A program made the position numbers and the translations under genes. This document shows, in pieces, positions 9,893 through 21,382 of a DNA stretch of 64,000 nt (positions within the stretch are counted from its first letter, which is position 1; the number at the start of each line of letters is the position of its first letter). The notes below the pieces were generated by a model. It had not been told where the DNA came from and did not search any database. It saw only the letters and a program-made list of their open reading frames with translations. The DNA is taken from contig JBBBDQ010000420.1 in assembly GCA_037127315.1 (NCBI GenBank), forward strand, positions 1,899,501 through 1,963,500. Reading direction: 5' to 3'. The stretch is from Ascarosepion bandense. Its lineage: Eukaryota > Mollusca > Cephalopoda > Sepiida > Sepiidae.

Positions 9893-11960
9893 ATATAAGT
9901 AGCAGTTCTGCTTTGTAGAGCAGAGTAGCAGAGAGAGGCAGAGGGCGGAGGCTAGGGGGAATCTTCTAGAGATAGCTTTAGCTAGGGAGCGTTTAGCTAG
10001 CATGCGCTACATGGGTCAGGAGATTAGGCATAAGCTAAGCAAGATGTCTTCCAAAGTTGTGAAAATGGGCGCAGAATTGTGCAAGGAAGAGATTCATCGA
10101 GGCAGCGATCGGTGCATTCGAGAGGTACGAACAACGAAGGGTCATACACTGAGGTTGGCCAACGATATGTGTGAGGCCTGTCAGCAGCATATCGAGAGCC
10201 GCTTTACCAAGGAGCTTGGTCTCCGTGATGAGGAGTTTCACAGCTATTTGGCTGACTACCATCGGCTTCACCGACAAGCGGCTAACTGCGAGGGAGAAAT
10301 TACTGAGGGCGAGGTCTACACTACTTTGAAGAAGGTCTGCAGTGATAAGTCTCCAGGTCTGGATGGTTTGCCCTTTGAATTGTACTTGAGGCTGTCGCAA
10401 ATCTGCCGTAGTCAACAACTGGTTTTGGCAGGGGTCCGTCCCCAACCGAATCACCAGGGATGTAGTCACGCTGTCGAAAAAAGGCAAGGAAGTTGGGAGG
10501 GCTTTAGCTGACTACAGGCCCATAACTCTGCTAAACACAAAGTTAAAGATTATGGCCAATATCCTGACGGAGCGTTTGCATTTTGTTGCAGAGATTCCGT
10601 TGAGACGCAAGCTGAATTGAGCTCTGAAGCGCTGTCTCGGTCGATCCGCCAAGGTTGTCAACTGTCGCCCCTACTTTACGCTTTGGTGTTGGAGCCTCTT
10701 CTTTGCCAACTGAGGGACAGGGTGTGCAGTTTAGCCCTACGGAGAATGGCTGTCCATGAGAGGCTTCTTATCCGGGGCCCTTTGGTTGGACGGACGGGGT
10801 AGTTCGTATCCCCGGAGTGTGGTTTGGGCCCAACCTCCAGTTGGAGAAAAATTGGTCAGAAGTATAGACAAAGTTCAGCGCGACGGTCAGGATTGGCGTC
10901 AAAGAAAGTTATCCTTAAAAGGCAGAGCAGAGGCGTTTGCCATTTACGTTTTTCTTTCTGTCCATTAATGTTTATCTGTGCTTCCTCTCTGTAAAGAGCA
11001 TAAGAAGGCAATTGAGCGTTTGCTATCCTCCATTTTATGGAGGGGACGTAAACATCACTTCGACCGAGAAGTCTGTGCCCAACGTCCTTGTCATGGTGTG
11101 CTAGGAATGCCACACTTGGCGGGTCACAAGCTCTCCTCGAAGCTGACTTTCCTACACCGCACATTGTTGGGAGACTCGGTGTTGACGGGGGTTGTAAGAG
11201 AAGCGTTACCTGGCCTTATTATCTCACCTCCAATCTCGAGGTAAGAGCGCCGTCTTAAGCCTCGGGATCAAAATAGTTTCCTCCTCGAGTGCCGGGAGAC
11301 CTTGCGGGCTATTCCTCAGTTCAGTGACCATTCTCAGTCTAGGAAGGTCCTGGATTATTGGAGGATGTCGCGAATGATCCACTACGTTACGTGTTCGGTT
11401 TGTCGGAAGACGAGTTTTGCTCGTTCTGGTCTTAGGCACCAGCGGCGGATTACATCAGCAATCCTTCTCTTACTGGGCGCTGGTTCGGAATAGGCTGTCT
11501 CTTAATGACAAAGCTTTCATGTGCAGCCTGTCGGATTTGACAGATTGTAAACGCTGTAACCTTGGTTTGGGAGAAACGGCTTCGCACGTCTTCTTCGAAC
11601 GTTCTCAGGTTCGCTCTATATGGGACAGTGTCGGTAAGTTACCGACTCATATCGCTCCCGAAAAGCTCGTGTTTATTTATCGTGCATACGCGTGTGACAA
11701 TGTGTTGACCCCGTACTCTGCGGTGAAACGGATGGTGCAACGGAACGAATGGTGATTTTGACGAAAGCGAATGGAGGAAATCTTGCGACGTCAGCGCCTT
11801 TCACATCAGGATCTGATCCGATATTTTGAGCTGATTCTCAAAACGAAGATTACAAATGATAGGAAGCGTTTGATCTCGACAGATTTCAACGAACGGTGGG
11901 TGACTGTGGCGAGCCTGGTTTGTGTGAACGGGGCTAGCATTGATTTTCTCTTTTAGGTTT
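9893..11960 (+). pseudogene. L1/Tx1-type LINE, decayed ORF2
   Basis: Broken frames follow the order of an L1/Tx1-clade ORF2. They are a pre-RT helix (10002-10330, ending KKVCSDKSPGLDGLPFELYL), ADYRPITLLNTKLKIMANIL (10510-10570), the RT motif SIRQGCQLSPLLYALVLEPL (10625-10700), a thumb-like region (10978-11210), and a C-terminal zinc-finger-like block CKRCNLGLGETASHVFFE (about 11550-11605). The final frame ends at 11954. The YxDD catalytic motif lies in a deleted stretch between about 10590 and 10860, so the element is dead. Its GC content is visibly higher than the flanks. It is 5' truncated: no endonuclease or ORF1. Confidence 0.8.
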
Positions 11961-12534
11961 CCTTGTCGCATCGGGGTGGTTTCCTGCAGAACCCTCCCCT
12001 GGTTAAGGTAAGTCTCCTCTTCTGTACCTAATTAATGAGAGTACGTATTGTTTCTGGCTCCTTCTTTTATTATAATACATGTCGAGATTCCCAGCCTCCT
12101 CCAGTTTTTTTTTAAATCCCGTTGTTTCATCTCGACTGGGTGAGAATTTTTATTTCCCCAAGCCGTATTTAACTTTGTTCGTTTCCATCTCCCTTAGCAA
12201 GAGAGCTTTTTGATATTGTCTGAATGATAGAATACAGCAGCCTATTAATTTTCTGGGTTGGACGGGTCTAACTAACATCAATTTATATATATATTTGTAT
12301 ATTATGTTGAAATTGTTGTTTGTATTTTTGGTTTTATATAGCCTCCCCTTTCATTGCATATCATCTACATATTTTTATATATTTTTGTATGAATATTGTA
12401 TATAAGAATATTTCTTTTAATTCATGGGGTGATTCTTTTATAGGTTCTCTGAAAATATGCAGTATTTTGGTATATGGTGGTATGCAATTTGTATTCTGGT
12501 AATTCTAAAAGAAAAAAAATAGACACGAATATAC
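11961..12534 (+). other. LINE 3' UTR and unassigned AT-rich sequence
   Basis: GGGTGGTTTCCTGCAGAACC and the following pyrimidine-rich text to about 12200 probably form the 3' UTR of the L1/Tx1 element. Beyond that I see nothing identifiable. Confidence 0.35.
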
Positions 12535-12711
12535 ATGGATAAATTTAAATCCACCACGCTCGAATTTCTTAAGTTCCAACTTGAACCGCAAAACCAACTG
12601 GAACTTAAATGGCAAGAAAAGCAACTTGAATGTCAAAAGCAAACTGAAAAGGAACGGATGGAATTAAAAAAAAACAAATGGTTGACATCCAAAAGCGAAG
12701 AAATAATCTAA
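12535..12711 (+). CDS. Small gag-like coiled-coil ORF (58 codons)
   Basis: An ATG frame encodes a highly charged Gln/Glu/Lys peptide: MDKFKSTTLEFLKFQLEP, then QLELKWQEKQLECQKQTEKE, ending KSEEII. It resembles the N-terminal coiled coil of Gag proteins of LTR retrotransposons, which often read LKxQxEQQxxQ. It is far too short for a whole Gag and no capsid, zinc knuckle or Pol follows. I regard it as a truncated gag relic; a chance ORF is possible. Confidence 0.4.
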   Translation: MDKFKSTTLEFLKFQLEPQNQLELKWQEKQLECQKQTEKERMELKKNKWLTSKSEEII

Positions 12712-14149
12712 TAAATTCCGGCATTTGAAATTGTGTTTGATGTATTTTTTATTATATTTGAAATGGTGTTTGATGTACTTGTAATTAACTATTGGTGGTT
12801 ATATCACCAATAGTCTTGAAGGTAGTGGTAAAAATCCTAGTGTTAGAGAAGGTTAAATTTATTTGCGAGTTTAGTTGAATTTTTGTTGGAAGACAGGATT
12901 ATGAAATCATTTTTTTTTTGGCTTTATGGAACTTGTAAGGTTGCTTTTTTAGCGATGATAATGAAATGGTTTGGGTAGTGAAGAAGTTTGAATGCTTGCT
13001 CAATATATGTCTCTTCTTCATTTAGATATTCGGAGCTACATATTATTTGGGCTCTATTTTATTCTCTGGTTGTGGTGGGATTAAAGTTGATTAGGTCGTT
13101 TTTGTTTGTGGCTTTTTTGTAAACTTTAAAATTTAATTAATCATTAAAGCGTATTAATAGAATGAGGAAACGTTGAGAGATATTTTTCATATTCGTTTTT
13201 CACTACAGAAAATAAATATAGTTTTAAAAAAATAAGATGGACTGGTGTAAAATCAAATTTGTTTGTAAAAAATAAGATGGGTTGATAGAAAATAATGTGT
13301 TGGTAAAAATAAAATGAATTGGCAAAAAATAAAATGGGTTTACAACAAATAAAATAGACTGAAAAGGAATAAAATAGGCTTTATTCAAAAGACAAATATT
13401 CACATACGGGTATTTGTTAAAAAAACGTAACCAGCTGATCTTGTTATCACTATTGGGTATCGATAAGTGTACCGGGCAGATTATGTTAGGGGTAACATAT
13501 AGATTGCGATAGTTAACTGAGAATATTCTACTTTGTTTTTTCGATGATGTTCAAGAAAAGCACAACTGAATCTGTGTCAGAACGAGCTATTTAAAGAACA
13601 GTGGAACGAGTGGATGGTTAGCAGGGTAAAGTCATTCCGGTTACCGTAACAGCCTGCCAAAAGTACCACACCCGTTCATGGGGTAGATTGTGATAGATAA
13701 CTGATAATATCTCCCCACCGATTCTTCATTAGAATTTGAGTGAAAAGAATCTATATGCCCACTGAAATTATTTAATAAATTCAATACAAATAAAAATAAT
13801 ACAAAAATATTTAAAATACGATTCGGGGTGGAGCCGTCTTGTATGGCGAATATAGCCTGAAATCTACATTTTAACTAGAATATTTGTGGGTTGTGTTTTA
13901 TGAGCAGTCGCCATGTGCGCCAGCATATACGGTACTTAAAAATAAATTAAAATCATCTATGTAAAGTTTGCATAAAATTGACTGTTTAATATGTATTTGC
14001 AAAACGTAGCTCAGTTTTGACACAAGGCCTTGATTATAGAGCCTTTTATGATGATCGAACTCACTATTCACAATTTGCGAAACCATTACAACACAAGGCA
14101 CCGAATAAACACGTATAATATTTTTTTTACTAAATCTACAAGCGTGGGC
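12712..14149 (+). other. No gene; AT-rich, one degenerate short tandem repeat
   Basis: Nothing recognisable apart from the repeat at 13226-13385. The frame at 13898-14101 (minus) has no identifiable domain. Confidence 0.4.
13226..13385 (+). repeat. Degenerate ~21-24-bp tandem repeat
   Basis: About seven units of the form AAAATAA[AG]ATGG[AG][TC]TG.TA.A, with the ATGG/ATAGA core drifting from copy to copy. Confidence 0.7.
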
Positions 14150-14762
14150 ACAGATTGAGGATTAAATTCAATTTCTTTCAATTTCTCCATGACGAGGCTC
14201 TAAAGCCAACCATGTTTACCTGTGACGCAAAATGGTCAACGTCTTTCGAGAGAAACGACGTAATGTCTACGGATGTCGAAAATGTAGATAAGTACAACAA
14301 TTTAAGAACTCTGAAAGTCTTTTAACAGAGGGCAAAAAGTGTTACACTGAAATCTAAAGACGCGTTTGGATAGCAAAAGATGTCTTCCAAAAGCTAAGCA
14401 AAATATTAAGAGACTAAATAAATCATTAGGAATAAAGAAAAGAATACTGAACTATTAAGTAATATCAGTCTGCTTATATGGTGAAGAATTCTAGACAAGT
14501 TCTTTACAAATGAAAAAGAGACTTGAAGCAACATAAATGTGGTCCTACAGAAGGTTACTGAGAATATCACAGGCAGAACATGTGGACAACGATAAGGTTT
14601 CAGATGAAACAGAAACAAAAAGCACTTTCATACTTAGCAACAAGGAGAGGCATTTGAAATTTCTAGGGCACGTAATGAGAACATTTGAGACTCACAAGAC
14701 AGATTTAAGGCAAGAGGAACAGAGAAAACATATATAAAATATCTCGAAAAGATGTTCTGCGT
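14150..14762 (+). pseudogene. LINE-C copy 1, RT C-terminal remnant
   Basis: Frameshifted text reads DKYNNLRTLKV, KDAF...KMSSKS, IIRNKEKNTELL, then WSYRRLLRISQAEHVDNDKV and RHLKFLGHVMRT (14537-14680). This is the C-terminal part of the common invertebrate endonuclease-reverse transcriptase (YGCE.W.L, MW.YRR.LRI.WTEHV.N.EVL, RQLKFLGHIMRK). Clade not determined (RTE/CR1-like). Many stops. Confidence 0.7.
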
Positions 14763-14895
14763 CTTTTCTGGTAAAGTAGAGACTTTCTCCTTAATGATTT
14801 GAACCCTCGGTACTCACTACTATAGGCCATATTTTTTTTATCTCAGACGGCGACATAAAACGTTAGTGTACCGTAGGCGACTTAATCATAAATTT

Positions 14896-15147
14896 ATATC
14901 AGTCAGTCAGTTTATTGCCATACAGAATACACGCTTGGGCGATCATGTCTCTTTCGAGACATGACTGACTAAGAAGATTGCCATTACTTTCTGCGGTAGA
15001 CAGGTTGCCAACCAAGATTATAGGACGCAATCTGTCTTGCTGTTCAAACCTTAGCTAAAAGAAGAAGAACTGGATTAACACCTTTCCCAAGAATATTTGT
15101 GCGTAGTACTCATTCCGAGCCTATATCCATTACACCACAGCGGACAT
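14896..15147 (-). mobile_element. SINE S1 copy, decayed
   Basis: Reverse complement of the S1 unit: hairpin TCATGTCTCGAAAGAGACATGA at 14945-14966, CTGCGGTAGACAGG, TTAACACCTTTCCCAAG, and a degenerate head ending CCACAGCGGACAT. The tRNA part is rearranged: the B box is not recognisable. Confidence 0.75.
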
Positions 15148-15380
15148 ATATTTGTAGATTAATGCTAAATGTGACAGACACAGTTTTATTATTCAAGTGT
15201 CTTATTTTCAGATGTACTGCTAGCTTGCTGTTGAAATTTACTTGTATATCATATTTGGCTGATTTTGCAAATCTGCAGTTGCAAACAATCAAGTAATTCT
15301 TCTGGGCTGTTCTTTTTAGGTGCTTACTTACTCAACACTCATCGTCTAATCACACGTTCCACCGATTTCAAGATATGAGA

Positions 15381-15684
15381 CACTTCCTCAAAGAATTCAT
15401 TGAATAAATCAATCAATCTATCTCGGGCCTAACACTTCCTCAAATAATTCATTGAATAAATCAATCAATCAATCTCGGGCCTAACACTTCCCCAAAGAAT
15501 TCATTGAATAAATCAATTAATCTATCTCGGGCCTAACACTTCCTCAAAGAATTCATTGAATAAATCAATCAATCTCGGGCCTAACACTTCCCCAAAGAAT
15601 TCATTGAATAAATCAATCAATCTATCTCGGGCCTAACACTTCCTCAAAGAATTCATTGAATAAATCAATCAATCTCGGGCCTAA
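15381..15684 (+). repeat. 52/48-bp minisatellite containing a mariner TIR
   Basis: Six units begin CACTTCC[TC]CAAAGAATTC and end TCTCGGGCCTAA. Units are 52, 52, 52, 48, 52 and 48 bp; the last four make two 100-bp dimers. The unit's end is the terminal inverted repeat of the adjacent mariner, so the array seems to have grown from the element's edge plus flanking DNA. Confidence 0.9.
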
Positions 15685-16856
15685 CTAATAAAATAACAAC
15701 TTTTAGTAAACTTTCGACTTTATTCACCAACATAGTCTCTTTCTAGGGTTATACACTGATTCCAACGCTTCTCTAACAACTCGTTGCCTTTTTTTTTTTT
15801 TTTTTTGAAGGATTTGCCTTTGGCCTCAAAATACACCTCAGTTTCCGATATTACTTCTTCCCTGGAGACAAATCTCTTTCCATGCAGCAATCTTTTGAGG
15901 TCTGTAAACAGTCAGTAGTCGCTGCGGTCCAGAATAGGGTGTGCGAAAGCTATTCGAAATGCAATCTATGTAGTTTTGCCATCGTTGCGATAGACTTTTG
16001 ACACAGTGCGTTGGTTAAAAATAATTTTTTTCTTCTTCATTTCTGACCATTTTTAACGATTTTATTCCTTCAAGCTATTGATGGTTCTTCCTTTTCTCAA
16101 GATAATTGACGAACAAAATACCTTGCGCATCTCAACATACGGAGATCAAAGGCTTGCCTGCTGATGATTGCGTCTTTGGTCGCTTTGGACGGCTTTCACC
16201 TGCTTCTGTCCACTCAGCTGACTGCCGATTTGATGCCAGAGTAAAATGTTGGATCTATGTTTCATCCATTGTCACATATTTACACAAAACCTCCCTTTTG
16301 TTGTGTTGAAACAGTTGCAAACAATGCTTTGAATCGTCGACGAGTTGTTGTTTTTGATCGACTGTGAGCACCCACTTTGAACAAAGCTCTCTTACTGACA
16401 AATGTTCATGCAAAATGGTGAATACACTGCCTTCTGATATTTTCAATTCTTTACTCTCTCACGTAACTTCAATTTACGATCAGCCAAAACGAGTTTGTGG
16501 ATTTATTTTATGTTTTCTTGGACAACTGCCGAGTTTGGGTGACCTGAGCGTTCAGCCTCATTTGTGTCTGTGCGACTACGTTTAAAGTCATCATACCCTC
16601 TATTAGCCGTTATTTCCGGCGAACCAGAGTCGGAATAACAGTTATCAAGCCATTGCTTTGCTTGAACAGTATTTTTCCCATCAGAAAGCAATGCTTTGTT
16701 CACACACAACAGTAGCTTTACTTAACTAACAATAATTTGTAAACTAATAATCCGATTGGGCCCAAATTATGTCACATGCCATTTGAAAGTAAGTACTTAA
16801 TAAAAATCGTATGGATTCTTTTTATTAGTGACGCCATCTATATGTCAGGCCCGAGA
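15673..16856 (-). pseudogene. mariner transposon with both TIRs and decayed transposase
   Basis: Terminal inverted repeats are TCTCGGGCCTAAC (15673-15685) and its complement GTCAGGCCCGAGA (16844-16856). On the minus strand, frames read NKALLSDGKNTVQAKQWLDN, GYDDFKRSRTDTNEAERSGH (helix-turn-helix region ending ERSGHPNSA), SVFTILHEHLSVRELCSKWV, REVLCKYVTMDETWI (first catalytic Asp in MDE[TK]W), DAQGILFVNYLEKGRTI (second Asp block) and, at the end, RWNQCITLERDYV. The third catalytic Asp region is missing or disrupted near 15790-16020. Stops and an internal deletion make it inactive. About 1.18 kb, near normal mariner length. Confidence 0.85.
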
Positions 16857-16994
16857 CTTTTTAAGTGATGTGTTATGGTTGCTGGTTGTGTCCCTCAATC
16901 CATGCAATAACTACTGGCTATTAAAGTCTGATCTAGATGTAAGAATACCCGAAAAGAAGAGCTGGAGAAAAAAGAAAATTAAAACTTCAGAATT

Positions 16995-17345
16995 TTTTTT
17001 TTTAATCATATTACCACAAGCAAGGCGATAACGCCACTGATGCGCAGGGGGCTACGTAAGGGTAAAAAGAATGGAAAAGAGAAAGCTGGAAACCGCATCC
17101 TAAACAAGGAACAAGGGATGAGCCTCTTCACCTGTTCAATAGACGTGGATGGAGTGTGAGCCGGGCGATAGTTTAGTCTATCTACTCCAATTGAAAAAAA
17201 ATAAAACAAGAATAGAGTGAAAAGATTGGAAAAGAGAAAAGCGGAAACGGCATCCTAAACAGGAAACAAGGGATGAACCTCTTCACCTGTTCAATAGATG
17301 TGGGTGGTGTGTGAACCGGGCGATAGTTTAGTTTAGTCTAAAAGA
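16995..17345 (-). mobile_element. LINE-A-like 3' end with 155-bp tandem duplication
   Basis: GCAAGGCGATAACGCCACTG and CGCAGGGGGCTACGTAAG are the reverse of the LINE-A 3' terminal hairpin. Two diverged copies of a block follow, at about 17073 and 17228. They share GGAAAAGAGAAA.C, CGCATCCTAAACA, TCTTCACCTGTTCAATAGA and GGGCGATAGTTTAGT. The same block (CCTAAACA.GGAACAAGGG, CCGGACGATAG) recurs at 58840-60790, where it is amplified further. Confidence 0.7.
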
Positions 17346-17429
17346 ACGATCGATTTATAAAAAATACTTATTGATAAGGATGTAATTAACGTTGTTTTTT
17401 TCTTTTTTATACGTACTCTTTACATAGTT

Positions 17430-17567
17430 GGGCACCTCGACGTGGTGCAATAGCTAGCAAGCTTGTCTCACTAGATTCATTAAAATTGAGTAATGAGTTT
17501 GATTCTCACTAGGTGCCTCATACTCTCGGCCTTGTGTCACATTTAAAGTGCGCTTAGAAAAATCACC
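17430..17567 (+). mobile_element. SINE S2 copy
   Basis: GGGCACCTCGACGTGGTGCA opens the head. AATAGCTAGCAA (A-box region) and GAGTTTGATTCTCACTAGGTG (B-box region) follow, and the family tail (CTTGTGTCACATTTAAAGTG) ends at AATCACC. Immediately followed by an S1 3' part. Confidence 0.7.
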
Positions 17568-17579
17568 TTATACTTACCT

Positions 17580-17840
17580 GCCATTTTTGGCGGGTCTGTT
17601 TGACCAATTAAGACCAATTAAGACCAGCTAACTTGGGAAAGTTATTAATCCGTCGCTTCTCCCCCAGCTATGACTTAAATAACAGGACAGATTAGGTTCT
17701 ATACTTTGGTTAGAATCCAGTTTACTGCAGAAAGTAATGACAGCCTATTGCTGGAAAATTTTCTACCCAGTTAGTCATGTCTTTTTCGCGATATGATCGC
17801 CTAAATGCGTATCACGTATGGCAATTAACTGACTGAATGA
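17580..17840 (+). mobile_element. SINE S1 3' part lacking its tRNA head
   Basis: Starts within the S1 body (GGGAAAGTTATTAATCCGTC), includes ACAGGACAGATTAGG, CCAGTTTACTGCAGAA and the hairpin region, and ends AACTGACTGA. It adjoins an S2 head and tail on the same strand, so either S1 was 5' truncated or the two SINEs form a chimera. Confidence 0.65.
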
Positions 17841-19280
17841 AGACAAGGACAGACATGCTAAAACAAGCTTAGTAGCAAGTTACCACGTAACATTTAATCT
17901 TCCCCACATTGTGTCACAACTTGCCCCAGAGGGGAGGGAAGGAAGTTAATAATCATATTCTTTACATAGATTACTGTGCAACTGCTTTGTTTTATCAATA
18001 TCGACAAAAGCAGGAGGTCAAGAAAGAACAGTAAATAAAAATAATTTTTGTTGGGTGATTCGAGTAACCTCCCAAATGTTCCTCACTGCTGAACGAACCA
18101 ATAAAATGGTTTTAGGTAGCCATGATCCCTGATCTCGCTTTCTTGACACCTAGTGTTTCTAATATTTTTTCATATGCCGTGTTCCGTTAGGGAAGTGCTC
18201 GATCATGGCCATGAAACATCGTTCTATTCGTAGCTCTAAGCAACGTTTTCCATCTTACTTAATATCCCTCATTTTCATGCTATGACTCCCATTTATCTAA
18301 GCTCGTTAGTTAGGTTACTCGTTAGGTTACTCGCCTTTTCCATGTATTAATTTTGCTTTCAGCGTGTTCTTTACGTATTGCATTCTCCAAACCTTCTTTC
18401 CTCAATACTTACTCCAGCAATTTCAACCGCCTCTTCTTGTTTCTATTTACAATTATCAATTTCTCTTCGTTGACATACACAGGATGCGGCAGAAATACAT
18501 ACCGAATTCTAAAGGTTCATAAAATGACCAAGGTAGCAACTATAAAAATTATTTAACTGTTGTTTAAAGTTAGGCTACAGTATTTATTCATTTGGTTTTT
18601 AAAACGACATCCTACAAATCGTGGCCTCTATTTGCCATAAACGATTTCTAAATTTTTCAAACACCCCGAAGTTCGAGCGCTTCGAAATTTTCCGGGTGGT
18701 TTTCTTTAAAGCACTGAACTTATAGCCCTGAAATTTTCAACCCATAGCGGTATCGATTTTCTTTCATTATTCCGACGCAACATGAAATAAATTGCGAAAA
18801 TGTCTCTGTGTTGTAATTACAGATTAATCAGTTTCGAGAAAAAAGTTTTAAAAGCAAACGCACCCGTTCAAGCCATATTGGTAACTGATGCTATCAGAAA
18901 ATAAAATAGTAAGACATTATCTAGTTGAAGACATTACTGCCAATTGTCTGAATTTACAAGCACCGCATAGGTGACAGTTTAAATTGTGGGAGTTATTTTT
19001 TGTCTCACACTGGACATGATATTCTTAGCCGCCTGTAGAAACATATTTCTGTTATCTCTTTTCCACCGTGAGGTAATAGCTTAGCATTTACTCGTATATA
19101 GGAGGATTGATATTACATTGCCTTGGGCAATGATGCTGGACAAGAAGCAACTCCCCTTGTCTGCTGTTCATATATTCTGTTTGCTAGCTTTGAAGACTGA
19201 CAGTTACGGGCATAAGATCACAAGCGGTTCTAACACGGATCCCACAAAAGAAGAGATTTCTTTTCCTTGTAATGTAGAAG

Positions 19281-19285
<5 letters not shown>
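17841..19285 (+). other. No gene; possible LINE-C trace on minus strand
   Basis: Around 18345-18480 the minus strand gives text resembling the LINE-C region RKEGLEN (CTCCAAACCTTCTTTCCTCA on plus), but it is very degraded. A stretch at about 18520-18640 resembles 2880-2990 (ACCAAGGTA..AAC.ATAAAA, GGCTA.AGTATTTATT, CATCCTACAAATCGT), so an unnamed repeat is present twice. Confidence 0.4.

Positions 19286-19336
<51 letters not shown>
19286..19336 (+). repeat. (TA)n microsatellite
   Basis: About 25 TA units abutting the 3' end of a LINE-A copy. Confidence 0.95.
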
Positions 19337-19340
<4 letters not shown>

Positions 19341-19972
19341 GTTTCACCCCGAGCAAGGCATGTCACTGCCACTACTGTGCAGGGGGCTACGTAGAGTGGA
19401 GAAAAGATGATTAAATATAGGAAATGTCAGAGGGTGGGTGATAGGCGGGTAAGGATACCGAGAATGTGGGTTGGGTAGATGAGAGTGTTCTGAGAATAAT
19501 TGGGAGTTAGTGTGATAGGAGGTGTCTATTGACCCTACATTTAAACACCTGGAGATTGTAGCTGTCGGGAAAGCAGAGTTGTGGAAGGGAGTTCCACAGG
19601 CGGGAAGCGCGAGAAAAGAAGCTATTGGAGTAGAATTTACGGTTACATCTTATTTGTTTAACTGTAAAAGAGTGGGACCTAGTTGCTAATCTAGTATCTC
19701 GTGTAAATTCGTGCTTAGGCGGCACCAGTGATCTAAGCTCATCGGAGCAGAAGCCATGAAAATATTTGTAGAAGAGGCACAGGGAAGCCACATCACGCCG
19801 GTGAGAGAGCGGCTGCAGCCGGTCTGCCAAGTCAGTATCGACCGCGTTACAGATCTTCCTTTGTATTTTGTCAAGAAGCCCAAGGAGAGCAGCAGGGGCA
19901 CCCGACCAGATATGGCAGCAATATTCAATACACGGGCGGATGGTAGATTTGTATATGTGCAGAATTTGAATT
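19337..19972 (-). mobile_element. LINE-A copy 5, intact C-terminal frame
   Basis: A minus-strand frame of 191 codons ends at 19507. From about 19965 it reads ILHIYKSTIRPCIEYCCHIW, LLDKIQRKICNAVDTDLADR, SLCLFYKYFHGFCSDELRSL, SFFSRASRLWNSLPQLCFPD and FKCRVNRHLLSH. It is truncated just upstream of ILHIY, so the RT catalytic part is missing; the first ~38 residues of the frame come from flanking DNA. The 3' UTR (19345-19500) carries the family hairpin (CTACGTAGCCCCCTGCACAG ... TGCCTTGCTCGGGGTGAAAC in sense). This is the cleanest example of this region in the window. Confidence 0.85.
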
Positions 19973-20104
19973 ACTAAACTACAAAGCCGGTGTAATTTTA
20001 ACTGACTTATGACAACTGAACCTAGCATTCGAAAAATCGGTAACTGCAGTGAGGAGGCGCAAATCCTTACACACATGCCCATAAACTTCCCTAAATTTAC
20101 AGAG

Positions 20105-20390
20105 CCTGCTGAATGGGAGGATTCCTAAAGTCCTTTACATGGAATTGGTTACCAGCAAGATGGTACGAGGGTGCACTCATCTTCGCTTCAGGGAAGTTTG
20201 CAAAGGGGACATGAAGGAAATCGATATGGGCAATCGAAAGGTAGGAAGACGTTGTCAAAGATCGCCTACGCTGGAGATGCGATTTACACCAAGGGCTAGA
20301 ATGAGGAGAGGAGAAACCGACCCGAGGATTCCCGTTGTAAAGGAGAGTGCTCGACAAAAAGAAAACAACACGGCGACAAACGGTTGACAT
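20105..20390 (+). pseudogene. LINE C-terminal fragment, second type (LINE-D)
   Basis: The text NGRIPKVLYMELVTSK, HLRFREVCKGDMKEIDM and RSPTLEM matches the widespread LINE C-terminus of the form R(I/L)PK..LYGEL..GKR..GRP.LRFKDVCKRDLK. It ends in stops after QKENNTATNG. No RT domain is attached. Confidence 0.6.
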
Positions 20391-20614
20391 CAAGCATCTT
20401 CAAATGCATTCGTTGAAATTGAGACTTCTAGTTACACTGACATCGATAATTACCTAAAGCCATCGTCTATGTAGAGTAAATGCACTACAATGCTGCAATC
20501 CACAACACTCGAAGGTCGAATAGTTTTTTATGCAACACAACATTCAGCTATTGAGCGATCCATCGTGCTCTCCAGATCTAAATCCAAACTAAACTCATGC
20601 TTAACATCAGGAGG
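20391..20614 (+). other. No gene seen
   Basis: Unassigned sequence. CTACATAGACGATGGC near 20455-20475 (inverted) recurs at about 24038-24053, so a short unnamed repeat may be involved. Confidence 0.3.
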
Positions 20615-20870
20615 AGACAGCTGAACTTTCTGAGACATGTAATGAAGAGGAGGGCTTAGGGAATCTGATACTCACAGGTGAGATAAAAAGAAATATTGAC
20701 TGGAAAAACAACGCGTTACATACTTGGTGGGCTTGAGCAAATGGATAGCAGAGCAGAGTTTGGGAGGGGTAAAAGAAGAAAACGTGTTAAAAGCTCCTAG
20801 AGATAGGAAGATGTGGAAGGCCAAGATCGCCAACGTACTGAAAGAAAGAAGATCTTCATTTTGAAATAAA
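20615..20870 (+). pseudogene. LINE-C copy 2, C-terminal remnant
   Basis: Reads IRRRQLNFLRHVMKR, then TGKTTRYILGGLEQMDSRAE, then LKAPRDRKMWKAKIANVLKE across frames. This is the family ending RKRQLKFLGHIMRK...R.R..YL..L..WM......LL.ATRDRKMWKAMIANVLKG. Frameshifted. Confidence 0.7.
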
Positions 20871-21079
20871 AATTCATATAACGCTCATTTTTTGGTATTT
20901 TTAGTCTGGAACAAGAAACATATTCGTAACTACGAGAGGATCAAAATAAAATAGACAATATGTCTAAATTAGTAAATCAAACATATATATATATATATAT
21001 ATATATTTGAACCCGTACCCGTGTTTGAAATAGACACCTCGTTCCTTTTTTTTTTTTTTTAACGGTGTATATCGCATTT
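20871..21079 (+). repeat. AT-rich spacer with (TA)n and poly-T
   Basis: TA run at 20981-21005 and a T-run at 21045-21060. Confidence 0.8.
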
Positions 21080-21382
21080 GGATGTGCGTAATTGAACAGG
21101 GAATATGGCCCGGAACGAGAAATCGGAGAACCTAGTTTGAATTCCAGTCTGATTCGTTGCATTCACTTACGCGCAAATACCGTTAAAACGTATTAATTCA
21201 TCTCCCTCTAGCTATGGATTAAATATCAGTACAGATTGGATTCTATAGCCTTAGTTGGCAACCAGTCTACCGCAGAAATAAATAGCAATCTACTGAAGAA
21301 AATCTTCTTCCCAGTCAGTCAAGTCTCTTTCGAGACATGATCGCCCAAACGTATACCATGTATGGTACTTAACTGAAAGATA
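21080..21382 (+). mobile_element. SINE S1 copy
   Basis: A diverged head (GGATGTGCGTAATTGAACAG, B box AGTTTGAATTCC), then ACTTACGCGCAAATACC, the hairpin TCTCTTTCGAGACATGA, and an end at TTAACTGA. Confidence 0.8.

Noticed and set aside
15381..15684. CRISPR-like regular repeats
   Set aside because: Units are contiguous without spacers, in a eukaryotic background, and derive from a mariner end.
20139..20387. 82-codon frame as an independent small gene
   Set aside because: Its text matches the C-terminus of common LINE polyproteins; it is a truncated retrotransposon.
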